NCBI RefSeq assembly: GCF_000153325.1 | Contig: NZ_CH724141.1 | Span: 1,296,067 to 1,360,066 of the forward strand | DNA from: Photobacterium sp. SKA34 | GTDB taxonomy: Bacteria; Pseudomonadota; Gammaproteobacteria; Enterobacterales; Vibrionaceae | DNA length: 64,000 bases | Direction of reading: 5' to 3' | Position numbers and translations under genes: made by a program | The notes under the pieces: model-generated | What the model was told of the DNA's origin: nothing | What the model saw: the letters and a program-made list of their open reading frames with translations, nothing else | Databases searched by the model: none | Shown: piece by piece, positions 25,223 to 34,172 of the stretch | Layout of the letters: each line of letters opens with the position of its first letter | Numbering within the stretch: position 1 is the stretch's first letter

Positions 25223-27613
25223 GTGGCAGACAACATTGCACGACAATATATTCATATTACCGGCATTGTACAGGGGGTCGGGTTCCGCCCCTTTGTCTAC
25301 CAACTAGCGACACAATATGCGCTAGTTGGTTCGGTGATCAATGATTCAGAAGGGGTGAAAATCGATGTGCAAGGCTCTCTTGAAATATTAGCTACTTTCA
25401 CTTCGCAGTTAATCGACCAAGCGCCTCCTTTAAGTCGTATTGATGATGTGGCAATTCGCACTTTATCGCTATGGTCTGAATTGGAAAAGCCGAATACTTT
25501 TGGTATTGAGCAAAGTCAGTGCCGTGACAGCACAACGGTATCTATTTCACCTGATCAAGGGCTTTGTGATGCTTGTAAGCGGGATATTTCCAATCCAGAC
25601 TCTCGATACTTCCAATATCCATTTACCAACTGTACCCATTGCGGTCCTCGTTACAGCATTATAAAAGCGCTACCTTATGATCGTGTAGCAACCAGTATGC
25701 AGGATTTTTCATTGTGTCCTGATTGTGCCGAGGCGTATCAAAATCCAGTAGATCGTCGTTATCATGCTCAGCCTATTAGCTGTGACTGCTGTGGTCCTTG
25801 GGTTACGCTTTATGATATACAACAGAGAGTCAAATCGAGTGCAGAATTACCGCTTGTTGCAACCAAACAAACAGCGATTGAGCAGCTTGCACAAAAGATA
25901 AAAGATGGTGAAATTGTTGCTATTAAAGGCATCGGTGGTTTTCATTTAATGTGTGATGCCACTAACGCACAAGCAGTAGCGAGTTTACGTAGGCTTAAAC
26001 ATCGTCAGTCAAAACCGTTAGCCATCATGGCGGCAAGTGATGATATTACCCATCAATTAGTTGAAGGTAGTGATGCTGAATGGGAAGCATTATACGCGCA
26101 AGCGAGACCTATTGTACTAATGAAAAAGCGCATAGATGTTGCTGCAGAAGAAGTGACACGAACAGATGGCGTGTTGGCTGAAAATGTTGCTCCGAATGTA
26201 CCGTATCTAGGAATAATGCAGCCGTATACGCCATTGCATTATTTGTTGTTTGATAAATTAAAAGAAATAGATGCGACAAGTGCACTTGTGATGACCAGTG
26301 CGAACCTATCAGGGATGCCTATTGCCACTGAGTTAGCTCAAGTCTGTGCTCAATTTTCAGGGAAAATCAGCGGTGTTTTAGATCATAATCGTCCTATTGT
26401 GAGTGCGTGCGATGATAGCCTTGTACATTATGCTGGCGGAAAAATTCGTGTGCTGCGTATGGCAAGAGGCTATGCGCCAGTAAGCTATTTCGGTACAGGT
26501 AGTGAGCAAAGCACAGGTAATATCACCGTTGCCTTAGGTGCTGAGCAAAAATCAACGATAGGGTTAGCATTACCTCAGCAATGGCTCATATCTCCCTATA
26601 TTGGTAATTTAGACGATCTTGATACCGAGTTGCGTTATCAAGAAACGGTTAACCATTTAACGGCACTTTATAATGTTAAGCCACAGCAGTTAGTGTGTGA
26701 TAAACATCCTAACTATCATTCCTCTCAATTTGCTGAAAAATATCAAAGCAAAGCCAATTTAGCCGCGCCACTTTTAAAGGTGCAGCACCATCATGCCCAT
26801 GTATTAGCTGTCATGGCTGAGCATAATATAACGGAGAGCGTTTTAGGTTTTACCTTTGATGGAACTGGGTGGGGGGACGATCACACCGTGTGGGGAGGAG
26901 AAGTTTTACTTTCTACACCACAAAGTTACCAGCGTGTCGGGCACTTGCGTCAATTTCGTTTAATAGGTGGCGAAAAAGCGATAAAAGAGCCTGCTCGTTT
27001 GTTATTTGCAATTTTATTGGAATTTTACTCTGTCGATGCGATTAAAGCGATGCAGTTATCAGCTTTTAAAGAGTGGAGTGACTCTTATTTCAATAACTTA
27101 TACCGATTGTGGCAGACAGGTAGCCAATCGCCTTATACCTCATCGATGGGACGTTTGATTGATGCGTGGACAAGCTTGTTAGGTTTGGTTGATCGCGTTG
27201 ATTATGAAGGTGAATGCGGATTGAAACTCGAACAAGCGGCAATGAAAGGTCGATGTCATCAACCTATTTCTTTTGCCGTTGATGCTAATGGTGTGATTGA
27301 TTGGCAACCACTTTTTGAATATGCATTACCGCTTTTAAGTTTAGTTGCCGATGATAATCGCTCAGCATGGCGAAATTGTTTTGCGCACAGTTTTATTAGT
27401 GCCCTTGCTGATGTCATTGTCACCATCGGGAAAGCTTATAAGCCATTACCGATTGTTTTAGGCGGTGGGGTATTCCAAAACCGCGTATTAGTCGATGAAG
27501 TGTTTGAAAAAGCCAGCGCGCATAGTTTATCCATTTTTTGTGGTGAAGCACTTCCTGCTAATGATGCATCTATTGCAGCAGGTCAGTTGTGGTTTGCTAT
27601 ACATCAAAAATAA
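25223..27613 (+). CDS. hypF: HypF carbamoyltransferase (cyanide ligand synthesis)
   Basis: 796 residues with a GTG start, 16 bp after hupE. Domains in order: acylphosphatase (GIVQGVGFRPFVYQLA), two Cys4 zinc fingers (CDACKRDIS...CTHCGPRYS and CPDCAEAY...CDCCGPWV), YrdC-like (GIGGFHLMCDATN) and a Kae1-like C-terminal domain (HHHAHVLAVM, LGGGVFQNRVL). HypF makes the thiocarbamate precursor of the CN ligands of the NiFe centre and acts with HypE, which is not in the window. Confidence 0.93.
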   Translation: MADNIARQYIHITGIVQGVGFRPFVYQLATQYALVGSVINDSEGVKIDVQGSLEILATFTSQLIDQAPPLSRIDDVAIRTLSLWSELEKPNTFGIEQSQCRDSTTVSISPDQGLCDACKRDISNPDSRYFQYPFTNCTHCGPRYSIIKALPYDRVATSMQDFSLCPDCAEAYQNPVDRRYHAQPISCDCCGPWVTLYDIQQRVKSSAELPLVATKQTAIEQLAQKIKDGEIVAIKGIGGFHLMCDATNAQAVASLRRLKHRQSKPLAIMAASDDITHQLVEGSDAEWEALYAQARPIVLMKKRIDVAAEEVTRTDGVLAENVAPNVPYLGIMQPYTPLHYLLFDKLKEIDATSALVMTSANLSGMPIATELAQVCAQFSGKISGVLDHNRPIVSACDDSLVHYAGGKIRVLRMARGYAPVSYFGTGSEQSTGNITVALGAEQKSTIGLALPQQWLISPYIGNLDDLDTELRYQETVNHLTALYNVKPQQLVCDKHPNYHSSQFAEKYQSKANLAAPLLKVQHHHAHVLAVMAEHNITESVLGFTFDGTGWGDDHTVWGGEVLLSTPQSYQRVGHLRQFRLIGGEKAIKEPARLLFAILLEFYSVDAIKAMQLSAFKEWSDSYFNNLYRLWQTGSQSPYTSSMGRLIDAWTSLLGLVDRVDYEGECGLKLEQAAMKGRCHQPISFAVDANGVIDWQPLFEYALPLLSLVADDNRSAWRNCFAHSFISALADVIVTIGKAYKPLPIVLGGGVFQNRVLVDEVFEKASAHSLSIFCGEALPANDASIAAGQLWFAIHQK

Positions 27614-27631
27614 GAATGAAGAGATCTCGTC

Positions 27632-27973
27632 ATGCATGAATTATCACTGAGTATGAATACGGTAGATACCGTGGTTGAACATGCCAAAAAACAAGGCTTT
27701 CATCGCGTAACTCGAGTGACATTATCGATTGGGACATTATCGTGCATAGAACCCCATGCATTGGAAACAGGATTTGAATTTGCAACACGAGGAACGATTG
27801 CTGAAGGCGCGAAGTTAAACATTGAGTCTGTACAAGCTCAAGTTTGGTGTATGGAGTGCCAGCGCTATATCGAAATTGATGAGCGTGGTGTCAGCTGCCC
27901 TCATTGCCATGGTTATCAGCTTAGAGTTGAAACTGGTGACGAATTAATGATTAAAAATATTGAGGTAGAGTAA
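27632..27973 (+). CDS. hypA: HypA nickel-insertion accessory protein
   Basis: 113 residues. The nickel-binding N-terminal MHE (His2) and the zinc-ribbon Cys pairs (CMEC and CPHC) of HypA/HybF are present. It delivers nickel together with HypB, whose start overlaps its stop (TAATG). Confidence 0.92.
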   Translation: MHELSLSMNTVDTVVEHAKKQGFHRVTRVTLSIGTLSCIEPHALETGFEFATRGTIAEGAKLNIESVQAQVWCMECQRYIEIDERGVSCPHCHGYQLRVETGDELMIKNIEVE

Positions 27974-29025
27974 TGTGTAATGTATGCGGCTGCGGAGATA
28001 GCCATGTAGAAGGTGTCGATCACCATCATCATGGTTCTCATCACCACCACGATCATCATGAGCATAGTCATCACAATGACCATCACCATGGTCATGCAAA
28101 TGTTCAGAAATCGAGTAATGAACAGCCTATTGTGATCCATCATCACTATAATCATCAAGGTGATGTTCATCATCATGTGCATTACACCTTACCTGCAACA
28201 TCGCACCATGAACACAGTCATCAACACCCACAGCATGAACATGGATCGCACGAACATCACAATCACGTTCATGACAGCCATGACCATCATCAGCCAGAAA
28301 CCTTAGATAAAGGTGATTTGCATTACGGTAAAGGTGAAGCTGAAGTGCATGTGGCTGGGGTTTCTCAACGTCAACTTCTGACGTTAGAAATGGATATTCT
28401 AGGTAATAACAACAAACTGGCTGAACATAACCGCGAGCATTTTGAAGCCAATAAACAGCTTGTGCTTAATCTTGTATCAAGCCCTGGCTCTGGTAAAACT
28501 ACCTTACTTACTGAAACCTTAATGCAGCTAAAACAGCTGTATCCATGTGCGGTGATAGAAGGGGATCAGCAAACCTCTAACGATGCGGATCGTATTCGTG
28601 CTACACAAGTGCTGGCTATTCAAGTCAATACAGGAAAAGGCTGCCATTTAGATGCACAAATGGTGCACGATGCTTATCATCAATTAGCAATGAATGAGTC
28701 AGGTTTCTTGTTTATTGAAAATGTGGGGAACTTGGTGTGCCCAGCAAGTTTTGATTTAGGTGAAGCATGCAAAGTCGCGATTTTATCTGTTACTGAAGGG
28801 GAAGATAAGCCACTTAAATACCCTAATATGTTTGCTGCAGCTGATTTAATGCTGATCAATAAGGTCGATTTATTGCCGTATGTTGATATCAATATTGAAG
28901 ATTGTATTGCTAATGCACGAAAAGTGAATCCAAATATTCAGGTCATAAAACTTTCAGCAAAAACTGGTGAAGGTATGGATGCGTGGTTAAATTGGTTAAC
29001 AGAGCAATTAAAGCAATATCAGTAA
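27973..29025 (+). CDS. hypB: HypB GTPase with long histidine-rich domain
   Basis: 350 residues. The N-terminal CxxCGC motif (CNVCGCG) binds nickel; residues ~15-105 are a His/Asp/Glu-rich nickel-storage region; the GTPase domain has Walker [12 protein letters not shown], metal-site EGDQQT and NKVDLLPY. HypB inserts nickel into the hydrogenase. The His-rich stretch is long, about 90 residues, as in nickel-storing HypB proteins. The gene ends the island before a strong terminator. Confidence 0.93.
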   Translation: MCNVCGCGDSHVEGVDHHHHGSHHHHDHHEHSHHNDHHHGHANVQKSSNEQPIVIHHHYNHQGDVHHHVHYTLPATSHHEHSHQHPQHEHGSHEHHNHVHDSHDHHQPETLDKGDLHYGKGEAEVHVAGVSQRQLLTLEMDILGNNNKLAEHNREHFEANKQLVLNLVSSPGSGKTTLLTETLMQLKQLYPCAVIEGDQQTSNDADRIRATQVLAIQVNTGKGCHLDAQMVHDAYHQLAMNESGFLFIENVGNLVCPASFDLGEACKVAILSVTEGEDKPLKYPNMFAAADLMLINKVDLLPYVDINIEDCIANARKVNPNIQVIKLSAKTGEGMDAWLNWLTEQLKQYQ

Positions 29026-29070
29026 GTTAAATTTATCTACGTAACGATGGTTATATAATAATCTCTATAC

Positions 29071-29097
29071 AAAAGCCCTGTAAAACAGGGCTTTTTT
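29071..29097 (+). terminator. Terminator after hypB
   Basis: An 11-bp perfect stem (AAAAGCCCTGT/ACAGGGCTTTT) with a 3-nt loop and T-tract. Confidence 0.9.
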
Positions 29098-29135
29098 GTA
29101 TGACGAAGAAGAAGGTTGTGAAAAAGTACTTTGAC

Positions 29136-29618
29136 TTACTTTTTATAAATAACAGAAATGATATCTTCAGGCTGCTGATGATTTAATTGTGCTATTTGTA
29201 CAATTGACTGCTTAGGATCATTAATCGTAAAACCTGCTAATTTTAGTTTGTCTATTAAGTTATTAATGGGTTGATGAGTTAGCTTTGAAATCAACGTAAT
29301 TGGAGCATTATCGATAGAATCAAACAATGCGATAGAGGCATTGTTTGACTGTGCCACTTCTTCATCACTTTGGATCATTGTCATACCCAGCAACAAAATA
29401 GCGGCCATCATTACAATGTTATTTTTACGTGATAAGTGCTTGATGATTGAATTCTTATATAAGAAAGCATGCCCGAGAACGGCAATGATCATTAAGATGC
29501 CAATCCACTCATGCATAAGAACAATATTTTTTGAATTAATATCAAAAAAAAGGAGAGAGCCAGAAGTTAGCACAATTAGTGCACAAATTAGTGTTAGTGG
29601 CGTCCAGTATTTTTTCAT
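29136..29618 (-). CDS. Small membrane protein with DUF4405-like region
   Basis: 160 residues with three hydrophobic segments (about 7-28, 35-55, 66-82) in the pattern of DUF4405 cytochrome-b-like membrane domains, including a HEWIG segment and a second His in the next helix (GHAF). The C-terminal ~70 residues have two helix-hairpin-like units (TLISKLTHQPINNLIDKL; DPKQSIVQIAQLN). Convergent with the hyp operon. Function unknown. Confidence 0.55.
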   Translation of the reverse strand: MKKYWTPLTLICALIVLTSGSLLFFDINSKNIVLMHEWIGILMIIAVLGHAFLYKNSIIKHLSRKNNIVMMAAILLLGMTMIQSDEEVAQSNNASIALFDSIDNAPITLISKLTHQPINNLIDKLKLAGFTINDPKQSIVQIAQLNHQQPEDIISVIYKK

Positions 29619-30184
29619 TTTTTCTACTTTTAGTGTTTATAAAGACAGAGCAAAAAGTAGCATTATTAAGCTTGCTCATTTTCGTTTGAGCGCCAACATC
29701 ATCATTTTTTACGCCATTCTCATCCATTAAGATACTCTACGACATGTGTACTGGGTAAGGTGCAAGATTTGTTAGTCAGTTGATTTGATGTGGTTAAGCA
29801 AAAAGCATATTTCGTTAGATTGGCATTTTCCGGAATAGGGCATGACATTAAGTTTAATGATTTCGAGTTTTTTGGTAACAACTCATCGTTCTATCGGTGG
29901 TGTTAATTCTGATTAAATATCTAATTAATAGGATATAGCGTCGATAATTAATCTCAGCAACGTCAAATTTTCATGCCTATATGCTAAGTATTATTTTTAC
30001 AGGGAATTAACTTAATGCTTTATGAGAGTGATCTTCTTCAAAAGAATGACTGTCGAGGTTAATTAACACTACCAATTTCTTTTTTTATCTATAAGATCCC
30101 GCGCAACTTCGCTAATGGCATTTCGTTGATATTCATATTTCGCCTGCAATTAGTGACACATTTTGATGCTATGAATAGTCTACG
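29619..30184. other. Intergenic region, no gene recognised
   Basis: AT-rich sequence of 566 bp between the small membrane protein and the lipoprotein. Short ORFs (e.g. at 29844 and 30015) lack convincing ribosome-binding sites; no RNA gene or strong hairpin was recognised. Confidence 0.5.
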
Positions 30185-30490
30185 ATGAAAACTAAAATCT
30201 TACTCCTTGCTCTACTGCTTTCTGGCTGTGATATGACAGCGACTCCTTTTACTCCACCTTCTAGCAACGATATTGAGCAATGCCAAATCTTGGTAACGAA
30301 TAAAACGCAATATGCTGCTGAAACCATCATTGCTAATGATTTTGACAATCAGTCTGAAAGTAACCGAGGCTGGGTGTTTGTCGATCATATAAAACCGGCT
30401 CAACGTGGCGATATTAACTTTCGTTGTAATTTAGAGAATAATAAAGTGGAAGTATGGGCACCGGGTGCCGCAATGTGGAATGAATTGTAA
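30185..30490 (+). CDS. Small lipoprotein
   Basis: 101 residues with a lipobox LLSGC (Cys15). Two further cysteines (EQCQILV, NFRCNLE) may form a disulfide. A Trp-rich C-terminus ends WAPGAAMWNEL. No family recognised. Confidence 0.55.
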   Translation: MKTKILLLALLLSGCDMTATPFTPPSSNDIEQCQILVTNKTQYAAETIIANDFDNQSESNRGWVFVDHIKPAQRGDINFRCNLENNKVEVWAPGAAMWNEL

Positions 30491-30554
30491 TACTTTATCG
30501 CTAGCGCTTTAAATTAAGTTTAGCTTTCTGCTTATATAGTAAAAAACGACAGTA

Positions 30555-30590
30555 AAAAAAACGGCGATACCCCAATATCGCCGTTTTTTA
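30555..30590. terminator. Bidirectional terminator
   Basis: A 15-bp stem with core ACGGCGATA/TATCGCCGT flanked by A and T runs, between the convergent lipoprotein and brnQ genes. Confidence 0.9.
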
Positions 30591-31925
30591 TTAATCGTTA
30601 TTTGCTGTTTTTAATCTGTAGTCAACACGTCCAAACTTTTTCTCTGCACTTGCTGTACGACCAATCATCGCCGTTATAATTAACATGAATAAAGACGGTA
30701 ATAACCAACCTGCATGTGCGTTGTAAAGCGGTAATGTATCGCTGAAAAAGTCACCGAGCTCTTTTGGCATCTTACCTAAGATATTAATTGCATCAATAGT
30801 GCCGAAAAGTGTCGCTGTGATCAGAACCGCACTGTGTGTAAGGCGTGAAACGGTAAATGTTGATGCCGCCAAGGATGCTAATACTAATGCGATGGCAACC
30901 GGACAAAGTACAAGGATGGCTGGTAAGCTTACTTTCAGAATATCGTTTAAACCAAAGTTTGCGATAACCCCTGTTAACACAACAATGATTGTTGCTGTGA
31001 AACCAAATGAAGCTTTAAAGGTATCTTGATAATACTCAGCACACGCATTGGTTAAACCTACGGTAGTAGTTAAACATGCCATTAAGATAATAGAGGCTAA
31101 TAACCATTGACCGTAATGACCAAATTCACCTGCAACGTAACGGGTTAAGATCACGCTACCATTATCGCCATGTTCAGCAATCGATGTTGATGTCGCACCA
31201 ACGTAGCCCATTACAATGTAGCAAGACGCCATTAATGCAGCGTAAATTAATGCTACTTTAATAGAAGTAGATGCAATACCTTGTTGTGTTGTAATGCCCT
31301 TAGCCTTAATTGCGTGAATGATCACCCAGCCAAAACCGACAGCAGCTATGGCATCCATAGTCATGTAACCTTGGATTAAACCACTTGTAACAGCTCCGAC
31401 TTGGTAATCACCAGATGGAGCAGCAGGTGTGCCTAGAGGGCTAAGAAATGCTGCTAAGCCTAAGCCACATAGTAAAATAATCAGTGCAGGCGTCATGATC
31501 TTACCAATGTAAGTCACAAGGTTTCCTGGTTTAAATGCTAGAAATAGAGTAACTGCAGAAAAAATGATAGAAAATGCAACTAAATGGTCATTAGCAAAAA
31601 ATGGCTGAATACCCATTTCATAAGCAACAGTGACAGCGCGAGGCATACCAAATGCAGGGCCAATTGCTGTAAAGAGTAATACCCAAAAAGTTGTACCAAG
31701 CCAGTTAGGCAAGGCTTTAGTTAAATTGTTAGTATTACCAATTCTACCTAACACGATGATTGTGAATGCAGGTAAACCGACAGCAGTGATTAAAAAGCCG
31801 CTCATTGCGGAAGTTAGAGAGGTACCGGCATCCAATCCCATAGCTGGTGGGAAGATCAAGTTACCGGCCCCAAGAAAGAGGGCAAACGTTGTGAGACCGA
31901 GTACGAAGATGTCTTGTGTTTTCAA
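30591..31925 (-). CDS. brnQ: BrnQ branched-chain amino acid permease, paralogue 1
   Basis: 444 residues, twelve hydrophobic segments, LIVCS family (sodium- or proton-coupled uptake of Leu, Ile and Val). The N-terminal FALFLGAGNLIFPP motif is diagnostic. I place the start at TTG 31925, seven bases after AGGA, because it aligns exactly with the TTG start of the paralogue; ATG 31940 and TTG 31958 lack a ribosome-binding site. A leader region with an Ile-rich frame and competing hairpins lies upstream. Confidence 0.88.
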   Translation of the reverse strand: MKTQDIFVLGLTTFALFLGAGNLIFPPAMGLDAGTSLTSAMSGFLITAVGLPAFTIIVLGRIGNTNNLTKALPNWLGTTFWVLLFTAIGPAFGMPRAVTVAYEMGIQPFFANDHLVAFSIIFSAVTLFLAFKPGNLVTYIGKIMTPALIILLCGLGLAAFLSPLGTPAAPSGDYQVGAVTSGLIQGYMTMDAIAAVGFGWVIIHAIKAKGITTQQGIASTSIKVALIYAALMASCYIVMGYVGATSTSIAEHGDNGSVILTRYVAGEFGHYGQWLLASIILMACLTTTVGLTNACAEYYQDTFKASFGFTATIIVVLTGVIANFGLNDILKVSLPAILVLCPVAIALVLASLAASTFTVSRLTHSAVLITATLFGTIDAINILGKMPKELGDFFSDTLPLYNAHAGWLLPSLFMLIITAMIGRTASAEKKFGRVDYRLKTANND

Positions 31926-32052
31926 ATGTAGTTCCTGCATTTTTAAAGTTATAGACAATCATCGCGATTAATGCGCAATGAGTTAAACGTCCATGATTAT
32001 AATTGTATTCCGCAGGTTTGCTGAAAGAAGATATTTGACTTGATAGTATCCT

Positions 32053-32087
32053 CCGCCAGCTCGGCTGACGGAAGCTTGCCCGCCAGC
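32053..32087 (-). promoter_or_regulatory. Competing hairpins in the brnQ-1 leader
   Basis: On the minus strand three segments occur in order: GCTGGCGG (32080-32087), CCGTCAGC (32064-32071) and GCTGGCGG again (32053-32060). Segment 2 can pair with either neighbour but not both, as in attenuators. Segment 1 begins immediately after the stop codon of an Ile-rich frame. Confidence 0.5.
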
Positions 32088-32141
32088 CTAGCGAATAATC
32101 ACTAGGATAATAGCGGTAATAATTCGTGTTGTATGTTTTAT
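32088..32141 (-). CDS. Ile-rich leader-peptide-like frame of brnQ-1
   Basis: The minus-strand frame reads I/M-KHTTRIITAIILVIIR-stop, with seven Ile, one Leu and one Val in 17 codons, and ends CGC TAG like the leader of the paralogue ends CGC TGA. No ATG, GTG or TTG begins it: the position where a start is expected is ATA (32141-32139). It is thus either an intact peptide with a non-standard start or a leader damaged by an ATG-to-ATA change. Confidence 0.35.
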   Translation of the reverse strand: MKHTTRIITAIILVIIR

Positions 32142-32447
32142 GCCAACAACAGAAGCCTCGATCCAACAATTAAATTGGGTCGATGCTAAGTTTTTTCGTG
32201 TTTTATGTTCGCGAATTGCTGAATACATAACTTAACAACTTCTGTTTTGTGATTGAATTAACGCTTTCAACATACAAAGAAAACGTAGAGTTGTAAATGA
32301 TTTTTTTATGGTATGCGTTTTATTGCGATTAAATAGAATCAATTAGCTAATTAGAATCAAAATGATAGGTAAATATATGAGCATTTACCCAGAACTTTGT
32401 ATTTTTATGCTTCGATATAAATAATGGAAGGCTGTGGTAACGCCGAT

Positions 32448-32483
32448 ATTGAAGCTATACCAGTGGTATAGCTTCAATTTTTT
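32448..32483. terminator. Strong hairpin beyond brnQ-2
   Basis: A 14-bp perfect stem (ATTGAAGCTATACC/GGTATAGCTTCAAT) with loop AGT lies just downstream of the brnQ-2 stop. The T-run (six T) is on the plus strand, so on the minus strand it lacks a proper U-tail. Nothing else is recognised in 32150-32486. Confidence 0.55.
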
Positions 32484-32486
32484 ATG

Positions 32487-33806
32487 TTAGCAGGTAGCAA
32501 CTGCGTTTCGATTACGTTGAATAATATGAATCACTTTACTGATAATAATGGTTAATAGTACAGGGAGTAGCCATGATGCATGTGCATGAAATAAAGGTAG
32601 CCATGTAGATAGATCTTGATGAATAGTGGAAGGGATCTTACCCAAAATGTTTAGCGCATCAATACTGCCAAATAACGTAGCGATAATGACTATCAGTGTT
32701 TGGCTCAGTGAGAATTTACGCTTTTCGTTACTAACAGTGTTTGGCATAAAAATAATGGCAATGATGAGTGAGATAGCGATAGGGCATAAAATCAAAATAG
32801 CAGGTAAGCTGACTTCAATAATCGTTTCTAATCCAACATTAGAGATAATGGCTGTTAAACTCATGATTACAGCGGCACTGATTTTAAACGGGATGTTATA
32901 GGTATTCTTGTAGTATTCGCCATTTGCATTGGTTAAACCAATGGTTGTGGTTAAACAAGCCATTAAAGTAATAGTCGCTAATAAAATTTGACCGAATGTA
33001 CCAAACTCACCAGCAGCATAGCGCGTTAAAATTTCACCGCCATTGGTTGAGTTGGGAGCAATAGAAGATGAAGTCGCGCCTAAATAACCCATAGCTAAAT
33101 AACACAAAGACATCAGTAATGCGTAGATACCAGCGATACGTAATGTGTAGTGAGAAATCGCTTTATTACAGCTAATACCCGTACTACGAATCGTTTGAAT
33201 AATCACCCAACCAAATGCGACCGCAGCGATAGCATCTAATGTCATGTAACCTTGGATCATACCATTAACTGTTGGTGCTGCTTTATAAATAGTATTGGCA
33301 TCCGTCGGAGAGCCTAATGGATTAACTAAAGCGGCAACCACTAATAAGGTTAGCATCACGATTAATGCTGGCGTCATTATTTTACCAATATAATTAACTA
33401 ACTTACCGGGCTTCAGTGCCAAAATTAAGGTTAATAAGCAAAATAGAACTGAAAATAGCATTAACCCGTTACCTTGGTAGAAAGGTTTAATACCCATTTC
33501 ATATGCGACAGTTACAGCTCGAGGTAAAACAAAAGCAGGTCCCAGAGTAGTTAATACTAAAAACCAGAAAGTACGATCCATCCAATGTGGTAATGAGGCA
33601 GTGAGTTTATCTGCAGATGAGAGTCGACCTAAAACGATCAGTGTTAATGCTGGTAAACCAACGGCGGTTAGTAGGAAGCCTACTATGGCTATTAACCAGT
33701 TTTCACCGGCTTGTTGTGCCATCATAGGTGGAAAAATAAGGTTTCCTGCCCCTAAAAATAAGGCAAAAGTCATAAATCCAATGGCGGCAAGTTCTCTTCT
33801 CTTCAA
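32487..33806 (-). CDS. brnQ: BrnQ branched-chain amino acid permease, paralogue 2
   Basis: 439 residues, strongly similar over its length to the product of the downstream paralogue, with the same FALFLGAGNLIFPP N-terminus and VTVAYEMGI, YMTLDAIAAVAFGWVI and MACLTTTIGLTNA segments. It starts at TTG 33806, eight bases after AGAAGG; the ATG seven bases upstream is out of frame. A Val-rich leader peptide precedes it. The two permeases are in tandem, but each has its own leader, so they are probably separately controlled. Confidence 0.9.
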   Translation of the reverse strand: MKRRELAAIGFMTFALFLGAGNLIFPPMMAQQAGENWLIAIVGFLLTAVGLPALTLIVLGRLSSADKLTASLPHWMDRTFWFLVLTTLGPAFVLPRAVTVAYEMGIKPFYQGNGLMLFSVLFCLLTLILALKPGKLVNYIGKIMTPALIVMLTLLVVAALVNPLGSPTDANTIYKAAPTVNGMIQGYMTLDAIAAVAFGWVIIQTIRSTGISCNKAISHYTLRIAGIYALLMSLCYLAMGYLGATSSSIAPNSTNGGEILTRYAAGEFGTFGQILLATITLMACLTTTIGLTNANGEYYKNTYNIPFKISAAVIMSLTAIISNVGLETIIEVSLPAILILCPIAISLIIAIIFMPNTVSNEKRKFSLSQTLIVIIATLFGSIDALNILGKIPSTIHQDLSTWLPLFHAHASWLLPVLLTIIISKVIHIIQRNRNAVATC

Positions 33807-33867
33807 ACGGCATACCTTCTAAATGAATGGTCAGTTTGGCTGGAAGATAAAAGGAGAGTTAACATAT

Positions 33868-33907
33868 CCGCCAGCAATAGTAACTGACGAATAAGTTTAA
33901 ACGTCAG
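33868..33907 (-). promoter_or_regulatory. Competing hairpins in the brnQ-2 leader
   Basis: On the minus strand CTGACG (33902-33907), CGTCAG (33884-33889) and CTGGCGG (33868-33874) are in order. The middle one can pair with either neighbour. The first overlaps the stop codon of the Val-rich leader peptide, so ribosome position there would decide which hairpin forms. Confidence 0.55.
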
Positions 33908-33951
33908 CGTTTTTTGACGACGACGACAGAGACAAGCGCAAGAGTATTCAT
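33904..33951 (-). CDS. Val-rich leader peptide of brnQ-2
   Basis: Fifteen codons: MNTLALVSVVVVKKR, ending TGA. Five of fifteen residues are Val, four of them consecutive GTC codons, plus two Leu. A ribosome short of charged tRNA-Val would stall here, next to the competing hairpins, 100 nt before the permease start. The ribosome-binding site is weak. This is the classic layout of amino-acid attenuation; function is inferred. Confidence 0.6.
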   Translation of the reverse strand: MNTLALVSVVVVKKR

Positions 33952-34172
33952 AACAAATACAGTAGAAGATACTGCTACATTGTTGTGATTAATTGAATAC
34001 ATAAGTTATGCGCTCGAATGAAATAATTGACCTAAAAATAATGCTATTTAAGATAATTGTAAAGCTATATTCGATAATTATTCGTATTTAATATTAGTGA
34101 ACAATGTTTGTATCGCGAATATAAAATAAAATTTCGCGATACACATCTGTTACTAGGTTTAACTGGTTGTTT

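Noticed and set aside
28015..28310. Low-complexity CAT/CAC repeats
   Set aside because: They encode the His-rich nickel-binding region of HypB and are not a DNA repeat element.
29844..30060. Short ORFs of 15-24 codons in the gap before the small lipoprotein
   Set aside because: No ribosome-binding site at useful distance, no conserved motif, nothing to distinguish them from chance.
31861..32169. 102-codon minus-strand frame overlapping the brnQ-1 start and leader
   Set aside because: It lies in another frame over the N-terminus of the permease; the leader hairpins and Ile-rich frame explain the region better.
33700..33813. ATG 33813 as the start of brnQ-2
   Set aside because: It is out of frame with the permease; TTG 33806 has the right frame and spacing to AGAAGG.
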